Positions 45,332 through 58,410 of a stretch of DNA of 64,000 nucleotides are shown here, one piece after another. The stretch's first letter is position 1. The number at the start of each line of letters is the position of its first letter. The stretch is from Rhabdophis nuchalis. Taxonomy: Eukaryota > Chordata > Lepidosauria > Squamata > Natricidae. The stretch is from NCBI GenBank assembly GCA_039707465.1, contig CM077643.1, positions 62,684,605 through 62,748,604 on the forward strand, given 5' to 3'. A program made the translations under genes and the position numbers. A model generated the notes under the pieces. It was not told where the DNA came from. It made no database searches and was given only the letters and a program-made list of their open reading frames with translations.

Positions 45332-47141
45332 AAGGAAGATGAGCTTGATGGAAATATGCCCGGTCTGTTACCTATGTAAAAGGAGTTGAAACATTGTTCA
45401 AATTCTGGGAAACAAGATTGTAGAGTTATGGTAATAATGATACAAACTTTCAAAACCTAACAAGATAATAGTCAGAAGAGAATCAGACAAATACGATAAG
45501 GAACTTCCTCACCTTTTTCAGCCTCTCTTCTTGGATTGATGCTAAGTACACTATTTCAAGAGGAGGCTGGCAAGCTGAGGCTTCCCAAGAGGAATTTCAT
45601 ATTAGAATTGGATTTCTGGCATTTGTTCCTGAGGAACATTGCATTCAGTGAATAATCCCAGTTCTTTTTCCTGGCTTCAGCTTCTCTTCCAGTTGGTGAC
45701 TTTCCCCAGCTAGAAGATCTCACTGCTGTTGCTACTCTCCTTCATCCTTGGTTTATATAGTCTGGTGTACACAAATTCATTATCCAAAAGTACCCCCTCA
45801 AAAATGACTCCTTTATTACTGCTCAGCTTTACTTTGAGTTTGCCCAAGGAGTTTTTAAACAAACAAAAAATCAAGGACTAAACCTGAAGCAGACTAATCA
45901 TTAGAGATAGAAATATGCTTGTAATTCCAAAACACATGAACAGACACAACCATAGTTTCAGTGGGAAACTGTGAACATCCTAGAACAAGCTAAATCCAAA
46001 AATCCTAGGGAATGCCTGCGAGCTTAGTACTCAGACAAATCAGCCATCCACAAGCACATAGAAATAAACCAGATCTACAGATCATTCAAAAAAAAAAACA
46101 CTAGTTTTTTTAAAAAGGAATATATATAAAATATATACCTAATCGGGTAATGAAACATCTGCAGGCAAACAACCAAGCTCTTGGACCCTACAGTTCAATC
46201 CTAAGTTATAAATATTATCTTCTTATGATAAGAAATCTAGAATGAAAAACAAGGATGGTTGAAAACACGGCATATATTTATTATAGAGAAGATTTTGGGA
46301 GTCCAAATCTATGTCTTCGTTTATCTGAATAGTTGTAATGTAGAAGCAAGGCAGAATCGTTCAGAGTTGCATCATAAGACATAAAAAGAAATAATAACTT
46401 TAAGCTATAAGAAATAGATTTCTGTTGGGCATAACAAATAATTCCTAAAGGTAATAATAATTCAGTTATGGAACAGCTTGCCCTGGGAGATGATGGACTC
46501 TCCTTCACTAGACCTATTTCAACAGAACCGAGATGGATATCAGTGAGTGCTCAGCACTGTAATTGTGAATTCTAGTACTGGGCAAGAGATTGGATTAGAT
46601 GGTTTCTTGAAATGTCTCCTCCTTCAGAGTCTTTCCTATCCTGCTCCCTTTGAGATGCATTTGGACTATCACTAATAGAACTTCTGATGATATAACCACA
46701 TTATTTAGGATTAAGCCCTGCCATCTGTAAATCTTTCAGTGTTCTCTATCTTACTTGGAATTCTGTAACTCAGTTGCTAATTATTACTCAACTAAACAAA
46801 TATCTATTGCTGGTTGAACTGGTAACGGTTCACAGTTATTTGTTCTGCTTTCAGTAAATAATCCAGCTGGTTTAAGTTCTTACGGCCATATGTCTTACCA
46901 AATAATATTTTAAAATGCAGTTTCTTTATAACATATGTGAAAGTGCCTCAAACGCTTCTATTATTTAGCTTTTCCAGTCTGTATTATATAAACTTTTCCA
47001 ATATTTATAAGATTCTAATCGATTTAATTTCCCAATTGTATAATGTAGAATAATCGTGGCCCCAAGTCAGTTAAGCTAAGTCATAGCAAATTCATCGACA
47101 ACATAATCATAACTATTAATCATGATGCTAAATAATGTTTG
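45332..47141. other. non-coding part of the duplicated unit
   Basis: No gene. 45880-46180 and 46470-46620 look like old interspersed repeats (for example GAACATCCTAGAACAAGC, and GAACAGCTTGCCCTGGGAGA, the latter CR1-like). Confidence 0.5.
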
Positions 47142-47359
47142 TATGCACAGAGTCATCCTAATCTGATTAAGCACAAAATACTCATGCTGCACTAAGGAAC
47201 ATCTGCACTTCCAATACATTACTGGTGTTGCTACTGGTGTATGCAACTGGTGTTGCTACTGGTGTATGCACAGAGTCATCCTAATCTGATTAAGCACAAA
47301 ATACTCATGCTGCACTAAGGAACATCTGCACTTCCAATACATTACTGGTGTTGCTACTG
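47142..47359. repeat. tandem 120-bp duplication specific to copy 1
   Basis: The segment from GTATGCACAGAGTCATCCTA to ACTGGTGTTGCTACTG is present twice (about 47140-47240 and 47259-47359) with a short linker of TACTGGTGTATGCAA units. Copy 2 has it once (63311-63413). Confidence 0.85.
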
Positions 47360-47855
47360 AAAAACAAAAAAAGACTACTATTCTTAAAAGGCCTATATAG
47401 CGCCGATGCTGACCTTAATGGGGACACTAAAGAGATAGGTCAAGGTAGTTGTGATAATGATGACTCAAATAAGCAGGGGATCGTGGTCCAAAATGAAGAA
47501 CTTTCTTCGGAAAGACGAAATGGGGAACCAAGTATCACACATCAGTCGCACAAGAAGAGCAAGGTATGCAAAAAGAGAAGTCACCTTCTGGTTGATGATT
47601 CAATCATAAGGGATGTAAATTTAGGAAAGGATATGGAGGTTTATAAAGATGTCAGGTGTCTGCCAGGTGCTACTGCCAGCAGAGACAAGTGGCATATTGT
47701 TAAGATAGTCAAGAATGCAAGTAAGGACTGCAACGTTGATGCGATTATACATCTTGGCACTAATGATCTGTCCCAAAAAGATGTACTTTCTGTGAAGAAT
47801 GATTTCCAGAGCTTGGGGTATGAACTTAATAGTAGGTTGTAGGCTTATCTTTTCA
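47348..47855 (+). pseudogene. CR1/L3 ORF1 (SGNH-hydrolase-type), interrupted copy
   Basis: The 164-codon frame contains a Lys-rich linker and an esterase-like domain: LLVDDSIIRDVNL (block with the nucleophile Ser, here DDS instead of the usual GDS), CLPGATA and VDAIIHLGTNDLS (GTND block). ORF1 proteins of CR1/L3 LINEs carry such a domain. A 2-bp loss at about 47836 relative to copy 2 (AGTAGG versus AGTATAGG) causes a stop at 47840-47842, and at 47856 the L2 stack begins. The ORF resumes at 57666. No confident ATG. Confidence 0.8.
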
Positions 47856-48402
47856 AAATCAAATCAAATCAAGTTTAATTTGTAGACCGCTCCCTCTTCA
47901 CGAAGGGATTCAGGGCGGTGCACAGGAGATTAAAAAGCGTACAAACATAAAACATAAAACCAAGCCAGCGGGCGGAATTAAAAAGGAAGCGGATGGGTCT
48001 ATTAAGGAGAGGGGGGCTAGGGACGTTTCGGAAGAAGGTCATTTTATTCCAACGGTCGTGGGGAGGGGCAAGTGCGATGGTAGACAAGGATTCCATCACC
48101 AGTTGGGCAAACGTGGCCAATGGTTACAAGCGGTCACATGCCCCAACCCCCGCAATCTAGGTGGTCAGGGCTTACAGAGCCAGGGCTAGAGACTATGATG
48201 CTATGCAATGCCAGGACCGTTGTCAACAAAAAACCCCTCATTAACGACCTTGTATCAGAGGGGGAGCCGGACCTGGCGGGAATTACGGAGACCTGGTTGG
48301 GTCACGAGGGAGGACTTCCTCTCATAGAAATGTGCCCACCAGGTTACCGTGCGTTCCATCAGTCACGGGCCCTAGGCAGGGGTGGGGGGGTGGCGGTCAT
48401 TG

Positions 48403-50222
48403 AGCTAGCCCCCATTCATGGCCCAGTGGGATGCCACGAGAGAGATCTTGTTTGGGAGGAGTTTGACCCCGTTACTTCCGAGGATATGGACAGGCTACGT
48501 GGGCGACTGCGAGCCACCACATGTTCATTGGACCCGTGCCCCTCCTGGCTTGTACTGGCATCCTGGGAGGTGACACGAGGCTGGCTCCAAGAGGTTATCA
48601 ACGCATCCTTGAGTGAGGGTTCCTTGCTGCCTCCCTAAAAGAGGCCATGGTGAGGCCCCTCCTCAAGAAGCCCTCTTTGGACCCAGCTCTTTTGAACAAC
48701 TACCGTCCAGTCTCCAACCTTCCCTTTTTGGTGAAGGTTGTTGAGAGTGTGGTGGCACAACAGTTTCCCCGTCACCTGGAGGAAGTTGACTATCTAGATC
48801 CGCGCCAGTCCGGCTTTCGGCCCGGGCATAGCACCGAGACGGCATTGGTCGCGTTGGTAGATGATCTCTGGAGGGCCAGAGATGGGGGATGTTCCTCCAT
48901 CCTGGTCCTATTAGACCTCTCGGCGGCTTTCGATACCATCGACCATGGTATCCTATTGCATCGGCTGGGGAGGTTGGGGGTGGGAGGCACCGTTTTATGG
49001 TGGTTCTCCTCCTACCTCTCTGGCCGATCGCAATTTGTGCGGACAGGAGAGCAGAGGTCGACCCCGAGACCCCTCACATGCGGGGTGCCTCAGGGGTCGG
49101 TCCTCTCGCCTCTCCTGTTTAATGCATACATGAAGCCACTGGGTGAGATCATCCGTGGTTTTGGGGTAGAGTACCACCTGTACGCTGATGACACCCAGCT
49201 GTACATATCTACCCCAAACAACCCCAACGATGCCGTAGCGGTGATGTGCCAGTGCCTGGAAGCCGTGCGGATCTGGATGGGAAGTAACGGACTTAGGCTC
49301 AACCCGACCAAGACCGAGTGGCTGTGGTTTCCGGCTGCCCGATTCAACCAGCTTTCTCCAACGCTGGCCATAGGGGGCGAACATCTTACCCCTGTGGATG
49401 GGGCGCGCAATTTGGGTGTCCTCCTGGATACCCGGCTGTCTATGGAAGAGCAAGTGACAGCCGTGGCCAGGAGGGCGTTTTACCAGGTTCGCCTGGTTCG
49501 CCAATTGCGCCCCCTATTGGATCGGGACGCCCTTCGCACAGTCACTCATGCCCTCGTGACATCCCGACTGGACTATTGTAACTCTCTCTACATGGGGCTC
49601 CCCTTGAGGTGCACCCGGAGGCTTCAGTTAGTTCAGAATGCAGCCGCGCGAGCAATTATGGGGACCACCAGGTTTGCCCACGTTACACCGCTCCTGCGCG
49701 AGCTGCACTGGCTACCTGTCGTCTTCCGGGTGCGCTTCAAGGTGTTAATTATCATCTTCAAAGCGCTCCATGGCTCGGGACCTAGCTATCTGCGAGATCG
49801 GATCCTGCCCCATACATCCTCACGACCGATTCGCTCCCACAGAGAGGGGCTTCTCCGGGTGCCGTCCACTAGACTTTGTCAGCGGGCGACGCCCAGGGGA
49901 AGGGCGCTCTCTGTGGCGGGCCCGGCCCTCTGGAACGACCTTCCCCCTGATATTAGAACGACCACTGACCTCCGCTCCTTCCGTGTAAAATTAAAGACCT
50001 ATCTCTTTCGACTGGCCGGCCTTGAATAGTTCTCTCTGTCTATTGACTCCAAAATTTTAATGGGTTCTTAATTTTATATTTTTAGCACGGGTAATACTAT
50101 TTAATTCTATTTTAATGTATGTATGTTGTATTTTATTGTATATTGTTTTTAGCTTTGCCTGTGCACCGCCCCGGGTCCCTGTGGGGAGAGGGTGCGGTTA
50201 ATAAATTTCAATTTCAATTTCA
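48403..50222 (+). mobile_element. L2-B, inserted in L2-C
   Basis: 5'-truncated L2 whose RT frame 48647-50029 is intact for 460 codons: [88 protein letters not shown], and the C-terminal [12 protein letters not shown]. It ends in an ATTTCA-repeat tail. ATTG at 48399-48402 and 50223-50226 is the short target duplication. The endonuclease is absent, so it is not autonomous. Confidence 0.87.
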
Positions 50223-53083
50223 ATTGTGAGGGAAGGTCTTGAGCCGAGAGGGACCACTGTGCCACAGATAACCGGTTGTGAGTCCCTCTGCGTGAAGTGG
50301 GGCACAGGGAGGCAGTTGGGCATGCTGATTGTGTACCTGGCTCCCGCTACGTATCAGCAGCCCTGCCTGAGCTCCTCGAGATAATCGCCAAGATGGCGGT
50401 TGAGACCCCCAGACTGTTAGTCATGGGGGACTTTAACCTGCCATCGGTAGGCGAGAATTCCGAGGTTGCGCGGGAGTTCATGGCCTCCATGACGGCCATG
50501 GACCTGACCCAAGTAATTCAGGGCCCTACACACGAGGGAGGACACACACTGGATCTCATTTTTATCTCCGGCCAGTCGATGAGTGATCTGGGAGTTGGGG
50601 ATTTAGTCATCATACCCCTGTCATGGTCAGATCACTCACTTCTCCGGCTCGACTTTCCTACCGCCACACCCCACCGCGGGGAGGCGGAACCGGAACACCC
50701 AAGATGGTTCCACCCCAGGCACCTGATGGAACCTGAAAGGTTCCAGATGGAGATTGGGCCACTACCTGTAGCCCTGACCTGCGCCTGGATGGAGGACCTA
50801 GTGGCTGCATGGAATAGTGCGGCCACTGGGGCCTTGGACCGGGTTGCGCCTTTGCGGCCTCTCTTGCAGCAGCGAACCACCCTGGCTCCCTGGTTCTCCG
50901 AGGAGCTGAGGGTGATGAAGCACCACAAGGGACACCTAGAGAGGAGATGGAGATCCACACGCTCTGAATCTGACCGAACACAGGTAAGATCCCCTTTGAG
51001 GACTTACATTGTGGCGATAAGACTGGCCAAACCTTGGTATTGTGCCACTCTTATCGCGTCCGCAGATAACCGCCCTGCTGCCCTGTTTGGGGTGACCCGC
51101 TCCCTCCTTCACCAGAGGCCGCGGGAAGCCCCATTACATGGCAGAGCAGAGGAATTTGGAGAGTATCTGCAGGACAAAATCGCTCAGATTCGGAGCGAGT
51201 TGGTCTCCAACGACAGTGGTCCGGAAGAGGCGTCGGAAGCGGGTCTTGAGGCACCATTCTGGGAGGAGTTTGACTCTGTTACTTCCAATGATATGGACAG
51301 GTTGCGTAGGAGACTGAGGGCCACCACATGTTTATTGGACCCATGTCCCTCCTGGCTTGTACTGGCATCCTGGGAGGTTTCACGAGGCTAGCTCCAGGAA
51401 ATAGTGAGGGCTTCTTTGAGTGAGGGGTTCTTGCCTACCGTCTTGAAAGAGGCGGTGGTGAGGCCTCTCCTCAAGAAGCCTTCCCTGGACCCAGCATTGT
51501 TAGTAAATTACCGTCCGGTCTCCAACCTTCACTTTCTGGCGAAGGTTGTAGAGAGTGTGGTGGCACAACAGTTTCCACGTCATCTGGAGGAAATTGATTA
51601 TCTGGACCCACGCCAGTCCGGCTTCCGGCCCGGTCACAGCACCGAGACGGCATTGGTCGCGTTGGTGGATGATCTCTGGAGGGCCAGAGATGGGGATTGT
51701 TCCTAGATCCTGGTCCTATTAGACCTCTCAGCGGCTTTTGATACCATCGACCATGGTATCCTATTGCACCGACTGGAGGGGTTGGGGGTGAGGGGCACCG
51801 TTTTACGGTGGTTCTCCTCCTACCTCTCCGGTCGGTTGCAATTTGTATTGACAGGGGGGTAGAGGTCGACCTCAAGGCCTCTCACTTGTGGGGTGACTCA
51901 GGGGTCGGTCCTCTCGCCTCTCTTGTTCAATATATATATGAAGCCGCTGGGCGAGATCATACGTGGGTTTGGGGTAGATTACCATCTGTACGTGGATGAC
52001 ACGCAGCTGTACATCTCTACCCCAAACCACCCCAACGATGCCATCGAAGTGATGTCCCGGTGTCTAGAAGCCGTGTGGATCTGGATGGGAAGGAACAGAC
52101 TCAAGCTCAATCCGCCCAAGACTGAGTGGCTGTGGCTACCAGCGCCTCGGTTCAACCAGTTGACGCCATCACTGGCCATAGGGGGTGAACATCTAGCCCC
52201 CGTGGAGCGGACACGCAACTTAGGCGTCCTCCTGGATTCCCGGCTGTCTATAGAAGACCATGTGACAGCTGTGGCCAGGGGGGCATTTTATCAGGTTCGC
52301 CTGGTGCGCCAGTTGCGTCCCCTATTGGACCGGGACGCCCTTTGCATGGTCACTCATGCGCTTGTGACGTCTCTGTAATGCGCTTGTGTAATGCTCATGC
52401 GCTTGTGACATACTGTAATGCTCTCTACATGGGGCTCCCCTTGAGATGCACCTGGAGACTACAGCTGGTCCAAAACGCGGCCGCGCGGGCAGTTATGGGA
52501 GTCAATAGATACTCCCATGTAACACCACTCCTGCACGAGCTGCACTGGCTGCCTGTGGCCTTTCGGGTGCGTTTCAAGGTGTTGATTATCATCTTTAAAG
52601 CGCTCCATGGCACAGGACCTAGTTATTTGCGGGATCGTATCCTTCCCCATACATCTCTTCGGCCAATTCGCTCACACAGAGAGGGACTTCTCCAGGTGCC
52701 GTCCACCAGGCAATGCCAGCGGGCGACGCCCAGGGGAAGAGCCTTCTCTGTGATGGGCCCGACCCTCTGGAACGACCTACCCCCGGATATCAGAACGACT
52801 ACGGACCTCTGTGCCTTCCGCCAAAAAGTAAAAACCCGTTTGTTTCATCAGGCCGGCTTGGCCTAATCTACGCTTCTCGCCCCAGTCTGTTTTCTCAAAT
52901 TGTTTATTGGGTTTTACTGGGTGGTAAGTTTAATGGTTTTTAAATTTTGTACAGGGTAGTTTAATTCGTTTTTAACTTGTGTGTATTGTATGTTTTGAGA
53001 TGGTTTTTAATTTTCCTGTACACCACCCCGAGTCCCTTTGGGGAGAGGGGGCGGTTTATAAATATAATAAATTATTAAATTAA

Positions 53084-53206
<123 letters not shown>

Positions 53207-55168
53207 TTATAGCAAAAGTTTTATTGGTTTTTACAAATTATTCAGGTAGGGTAGGGTAAGGTGAAGTACAGAAATATTTTGAGAACTTTCATGTCGAGGT
53301 CGTTGGCCCCTCCAGGGCTTCTTAATAAGACATTGGTAATACATTTTTCAATAATACTACAAGGTGAAAATAAATGCATACATCATAAATTCTAAGTTCC
53401 AAGCTGGTAGTCGTGTACAAACATCCAGATAAAAATTATACTGTGTTAATAAAGATAAAAGTCATTTTTTTGATCTAAGTCTCTTAGCAATTGTGTCTTC
53501 TTGTTCTCCTTCCTGGCCCCCAGTGGGCGGGGCCGTGGCCCCCTCTGTCCCTCCCGGATCTTCCCCCAGGGTAGAGGAATGTTTTTTAAGAAAGGCTTCC
53601 GCCTCAGCAACTGTTTTAATCTTTACTCTTCCTCCTTCCCAGAACACCAACATCCCTTCTGGCATCACCCACTTGAACCAAATCCCGTGCTCAAACAATT
53701 TTTTAGATAAGGAAAATTTCCTCCTCACCTCTCGAATCTTTTTTGGGATCTGCTTCAAGATGGCAACTTCTTTCTGCTGGTACATTAACAGACCCTCTCT
53801 CTGCGCCCTCTATATTCCCTCCCTAGTCGACCTTCTAACAAATTTAATATGTATCTCTCTGGGTACTTCATTTATCCTGGCATATGCTGAATTTATTCTG
53901 TAGACTAGGTCAATGTCCCCCCTGATCTCATCTTTAGGTTTGTGTAAATAGTCTGCTAAAATTGTACTCATGAGATCAGGAAGGCATTCGCCAGATTCCT
54001 CAGCAATATTCTGAAATCTTAAAAAATATGACATCCTCTCAAAAGCCATCCTAGACATATGACCAGACAAATCTCCAATTTCAGTATTAATATTTTTAAG
54101 TTCCCCCTTTGCCCCAACCAGCCCCACTTCCAGCTCCTCGGTCTTCTGTGTATTCTGCATCAATTTTTCTGTGTCTCCAAAAGTTCAAGCTTAGAGCTGC
54201 AATGATCTTTTCTCAGTTCTTTAATTTCCAACACCAAGGAGTGTAACACTGCTTCCATAGCTGTCATTCTTTCTTCCAATCCTGGATTTTCTGGTTGTTT
54301 TTTTGAAGCCATGGTGAGCTGTTAAAGTCAGTGCCACTAAGATGGCGTTTTTTGGGTGCGGCCGCTGAAGCAAGTCCAGGGGAGAAAGTTCAGAAAAGTT
54401 GTAAAAAGTTATAATATCCAGAGAGAGAGACAATTTCCACTATCAATTATTAAGGCAAAGAAGGCACTCCAGGGAAGGGATCAATTAATCCAGAAAATCC
54501 TCCATTAGTAGAGAGAGGCAGTCCGGATCACAAAGAGATGTTGGTAATTTTTCCATAAAGAGTAGTCGTTTAGGAACAAAAGGCAGCCATCTTCCACCCC
54601 AGTCTGGCAGCCAGCCGGAGAAAGTAGCAATGAAAATTGTTTTAATAAAGCCGGACTTAGATACATTGTACAGAAACAAGCCGCAAAAGACTTTCACTTG
54701 TTCCGCAAAAGTCCGGATGCGAAATATCCGCTCCCTCGCTTTCGAGGAGCCATTTCTGCGCGCCGTTGTTATAAATCCGAGGTTTTTTTTTTAGCAAACT
54801 CCCCCCTCCATGTTTCTTTCAATCAAAGCCGCCAGCAAAAAAGTTAAAGTCACTTACTCTCCACCTCGCTCAAAGCCCCGGCAAAGCCATCCGACCCGAG
54901 CGCTCCCGTTCTCTCCAAATCAATTATATGTTGCTGTCCTCCGTTGGCGAAGGGAACCAAGCCCCCCGCAGCATGTCTTCTTCCACCTAGACCGAAGACA
55001 AGGACCTTTCCCCGGCCGCCGCCAGGCTGAACAGGTCCAGGCAAGCCAGTCCTACGGAGGGTCCCCCCAAAAAAGGGGCACCCCGCCCCATTTGGGGCAG
55101 AAAAAAGAACAAAACAGCGGATGAACCCCAAGGCTCGTCCGTCGCCGCCAGGAACAGGAAGCAAATAA
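53207..55168 (-). mobile_element. ORF1-only L1-like (HAL1-like) element, longest copy
   Basis: About 1.96 kb on the - strand: a GC-rich 5' UTR of about 850 bp, one ORF1 (54313 down to 53462), then a 250-bp 3' UTR ending CAATAAAACTTTTGCTATAA. No endonuclease or RT frame exists. It is inserted in the ATT tail of L2-C; ATT repeats on both sides hide the exact duplication. Confidence 0.85.
53462..54313 (-). pseudogene. L1-type ORF1 of the HAL1-like element
   Basis: Starts CC ATGG with MASKKQPENPGLEERM. Order of parts: heptad-rich coiled coil (about residues 10-85), RRM-like domain (MSYFLRFQNIAEESGE, YRINSAYARINEVPREIH) and C-terminal domain (AILKQIPKKIREVRRKFSLS, GIWFKWVMPEGMLVFW). This is the L1 ORF1p layout, an RNA-binding chaperone. 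A one-base loss in the AAAAAA run near 54166-54172 and an ATATAG stop at about 53810 break the frame. Confidence 0.82.
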
Positions 55169-56053
55169 ATAATTATTATTAAAAACATCATAAATATATA
55201 AAATCAAATTAAACAACTATATCCCTGTGCTAAAAAAATTAAATCCTTAAAAACTAAACCCCTTAAAAACCCAATTAAAACAATTTGAATATTCAAACTA
55301 AAGGCTGGAAAGATAGATTAGGCCAGGCCAGCCTGCTGGAAGAAATGAGTCTTAAGCTTTTGGCGGAAGGAGCAGAGGTCCGAGGTTGTTCTGAGCTCGG
55401 GGGGGTAGGTCGTTCCATAGGGTTGTGCCCTTGACAGAGAAGGCCCTTCCCCTGGGCATCGCCCGCTGGCATTGCCTAGTGGACGGCACCCAGAGAAGTC
55501 CCTCTCTGTGGGAGCGAATTGGTCGAAGGGATGTATGGGGCAGGATGCAATCTCGCAGATAGCTAGGTCCCGTGCCATGGAGCATTTTGAAGATGGTAAT
55601 CAACACCTTGAAGCGCACCCGAAAGACCACAGGCAGCCAGTGCAGCTCGTGCAGGAGCAGTGTTACGTGGGAATGCCTAGGGGCTCCCAGAATTGCCCGC
55701 ACGGCCGCATTCTGGACTAGCTGCAGTCTTCGGGTGCACCTCAAGGGAAGCCCCATGTAGAGAGCATTACAGTAGTCTAGACGGAATGTCACAAGGGCAT
55801 GAGTGACCGTGCGAAGGGTATCCCGGTCCAATAGGGGATGCAACTGGCGTACCAGGCGAACCTGGTAGAACGCCCCCCTGGCAATGGCCATCACCTGATC
55901 TTCCATAGACAGCTGGGTATCCAGGAGGAGGCCCAAATTGTGTGCCCCATCCACAGGGGCTAGATGTTCACCCCGTATGGCCAGTGATGGAGTAAACTGG
56001 TTGTACCAGGACGCCGGAAGCCACAGACACTCGGTCTTGGACGAGTTGAGTCT

Positions 56054-57458
56054 TTTTTTTAAAATTAAATTTATACCCCGCCCTTCTCCAAACGGACCCA
56101 GGGCGGCGCACAGGAATTTTAAAATACATACAAAATCAATAAAAAATTTAAAAAACCTATTTAATAACTGTCCTGTGCTAAAACCAAATTAAAATCCCCA
56201 AAAATTTTAAACTGTCTAAAATAGTCATTTGCAGAGGTTACGCTAGGCCGGCTAGATGAAAAAAATATGTCTTTAGACACTGGCGGAAGAGGCGGAGGTC
56301 GGAGATGGTGCAAAGTTCAGGGGGAAGGTCGTTCCAAAGGGCAGGCCCGCCACAGAGAAGGCCCTTCCCCTGGGTGTCGCCAGTCAGCATTGTCCGGCCG
56401 ACAGCACCCTGAGAAGGCCCTCTCTGTGGGAGCGTATCGGTCTAAGGGATGTATGGGGCAGGAGACGGTCTCGCAAGTAACTAGGTCCCGAGCCATGGAG
56501 CACTTTAAAGATGGTCGTCAAAACCTTGAAGCGCACCCGAAAGACCACAGGAAGCCAGTGCAGCTCGCGCAGGATTGGTGTTATATGGGAGTGTCTAGGT
56601 GCTCCCATAATCACCCGCGCAGCTGCATTCTGGACTAACTGTAGCTTTTGAGTGCACCTCAAGGGAAGCCCCATGTAGAGAGCATTACAGTAGTCGAGTC
56701 GGGATTTCATGAGTGCTTGAGTGACTGTGCAAAGGGCAGCCCGGTCCAGTAAGGGGAGCAATTGGTGCATCAGGCGTACCTGATGAAACGCCCCCCTGGC
56801 CACGGCCGCCACATGGTCCTCCATGGACAGCCGGGAATCCAGGAGGACACCCAAATTGCACGCCCTCTCCACGGGGGCCGGTGTTTCGCCCCCAATGGCC
56901 AGAGTTGGAGTAATCTGGCTGAACCGGGGTGCCGGAAGCCACAGCCACTCAGTCTTGGACGGGTTGAGCTTGCGTTTGTTACTACCCATCCAGATCCGTA
57001 CAGCCTCCAAACACCGGGACATCACCTCGGCGGCATCGTTGGGGTGGTCTGGGGTGGATATGTACAGCTGAGTATCATCAGCGTACAGATGATATCCCAC
57101 CCCAAAACCATGGATGATCTCGCCCAGCGGCTTCATATATGTGTTGAATAGAAGGGGCGAGAGAACTGACCCTGAGGAACCCCGCATAGGAGGGGTCTCG
57201 AGGCCGACCTCTGCCCCCCTGTCAACACATATTGCGACCGACCAGAGAGATAGGACGAGAACCACCACAAAATGGTGCCTCCCAGCCCCAACCCGCCCAG
57301 TCGGTGCAATAGGATACCATGGTCAATGATATCAAAAGCTGCTGAGAGGTCTAACAGGACTAGGATAGAGGAATGTCCTCTATCCCACGCCCACCAGAGA
57401 TCATCAACCAACGCGACCAATGCCGTCTCGGTTCTGTGACTGGGTTGGAAGCCGGACC
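56054..57458 (-). mobile_element. L2-D, inserted in L2-A
   Basis: L2 3' UTR, RT C-terminus and RT core in reverse (56384-57268 open for 294 codons; [21 protein letters not shown]). The perfect 6-bp duplication GAGTCT lies at 56048-56053 and 57459-57464, and removing L2-D rejoins L2-A at TTGAGTCT/GAGTCTGTTCC. Confidence 0.88.
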
Positions 57459-57665
57459 GAGTCTGAGTCTGTTCCTTCCCATCCAGACCTGTACAGCTTC
57501 CAGGCACCGGGACATCACTTCGACGGCATCGTTGGGGTTGTTCGGGGTAGATATATACAGCTGCGTATCATCAGCGTAGAGATGGTACTCTACCCCAAAA
57601 CCACGGATGATCTCACCCAGCAGCTTCATATATGTGTTAAACAGGAGTGGCGAGAGGACCGACCC

Positions 57666-57775
57666 CAGAGGTTTTTCGAGTATATAAGGAACAAAAAGGG
57701 AAGGGCCAGTATGTAGCAGACTTTAATGTGTGGCTAAAGGAGTGGTGTAAAAGGGAAGGCTTTGGTTGTATTAGT
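57666..57775 (+). pseudogene. CR1/L3 ORF1, continuation after the L2 stack
   Basis: Encodes VYKEQKGKGQYVADFNVWLK and EWCKREGFGC, the same residues that follow directly in copy 2 at 63910-63999. The break proves that 47856-57665 is an insertion. Confidence 0.85.
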
Positions 57776-58410
57776 CGCTAGCTATTCGCAGCCATGCGTT
57801 GCTGTGGCCCAGTCTGGTTAAATGGACAACCAATCTATGTGTAGATCTACACCTGCACACACAAACATGTACACACAACAACCATATAACTCCCAACCTA
57901 CCTACCTACTGTATTTCTCCCTCTCTCCCTCTACCTACCTACCTACCTACCTACCTACCTACCGTATTTCTCCCTCTCCCTCTCTATCCCGCTACCTACC
58001 TACCTATCTACCCACTGTATTTCTACCTCTCTCCCTCTACCTACCTACCTACTGTATTTCTCCCTCTCCCTTTCTATCCCTCTATCTACCTACTGTATTT
58101 CTCCATCTCTCTATCCCTCTACCTACCTACCAACTGTATTTCTCCCTCAGAGTATTTTATGTCATAAAGGATGACATAATACCTGTGGCCCACTGCTCTC
58201 TCTGTATTCATCTACCTACCTTTTTTACAATTTTTTACATTTCCGTTGCATGTACCTGGCACAGGTGTGACATCTACACAAACTAAATATATCATTGATG
58301 CTGTATTTCAAAGGAACGTTGTGTGAAAATTTGGAAGCAATCAGCACAGTACTTTCCGAGATTAGCGGTTTTGAACAAACTCTTGTTACATTTTTATTTA
58401 TATAGATGAT
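57776..58410. mobile_element. unclassified insertion with internal minisatellite
   Basis: Interrupts CR1/L3 ORF1 of copy 1 between GFGCI and DDACIWANVKLYKRDGLHQS. The left end is CGCTAGCTATTCGCAGCCAT, the right end TACATTTTTATTTATATAGA. The middle (57895-58160) holds about six copies of a 36-54 bp unit made of CTACCTAC and TGTATTTCTCCCTCTC. I do not recognise the family. Confidence 0.6.

Noticed and set aside
45202..45453. 83-residue frame also present at 59545-59796
   Set aside because: Identical because of the segmental duplication; it lies across a MITE and its flank, so conservation is not evidence of coding.
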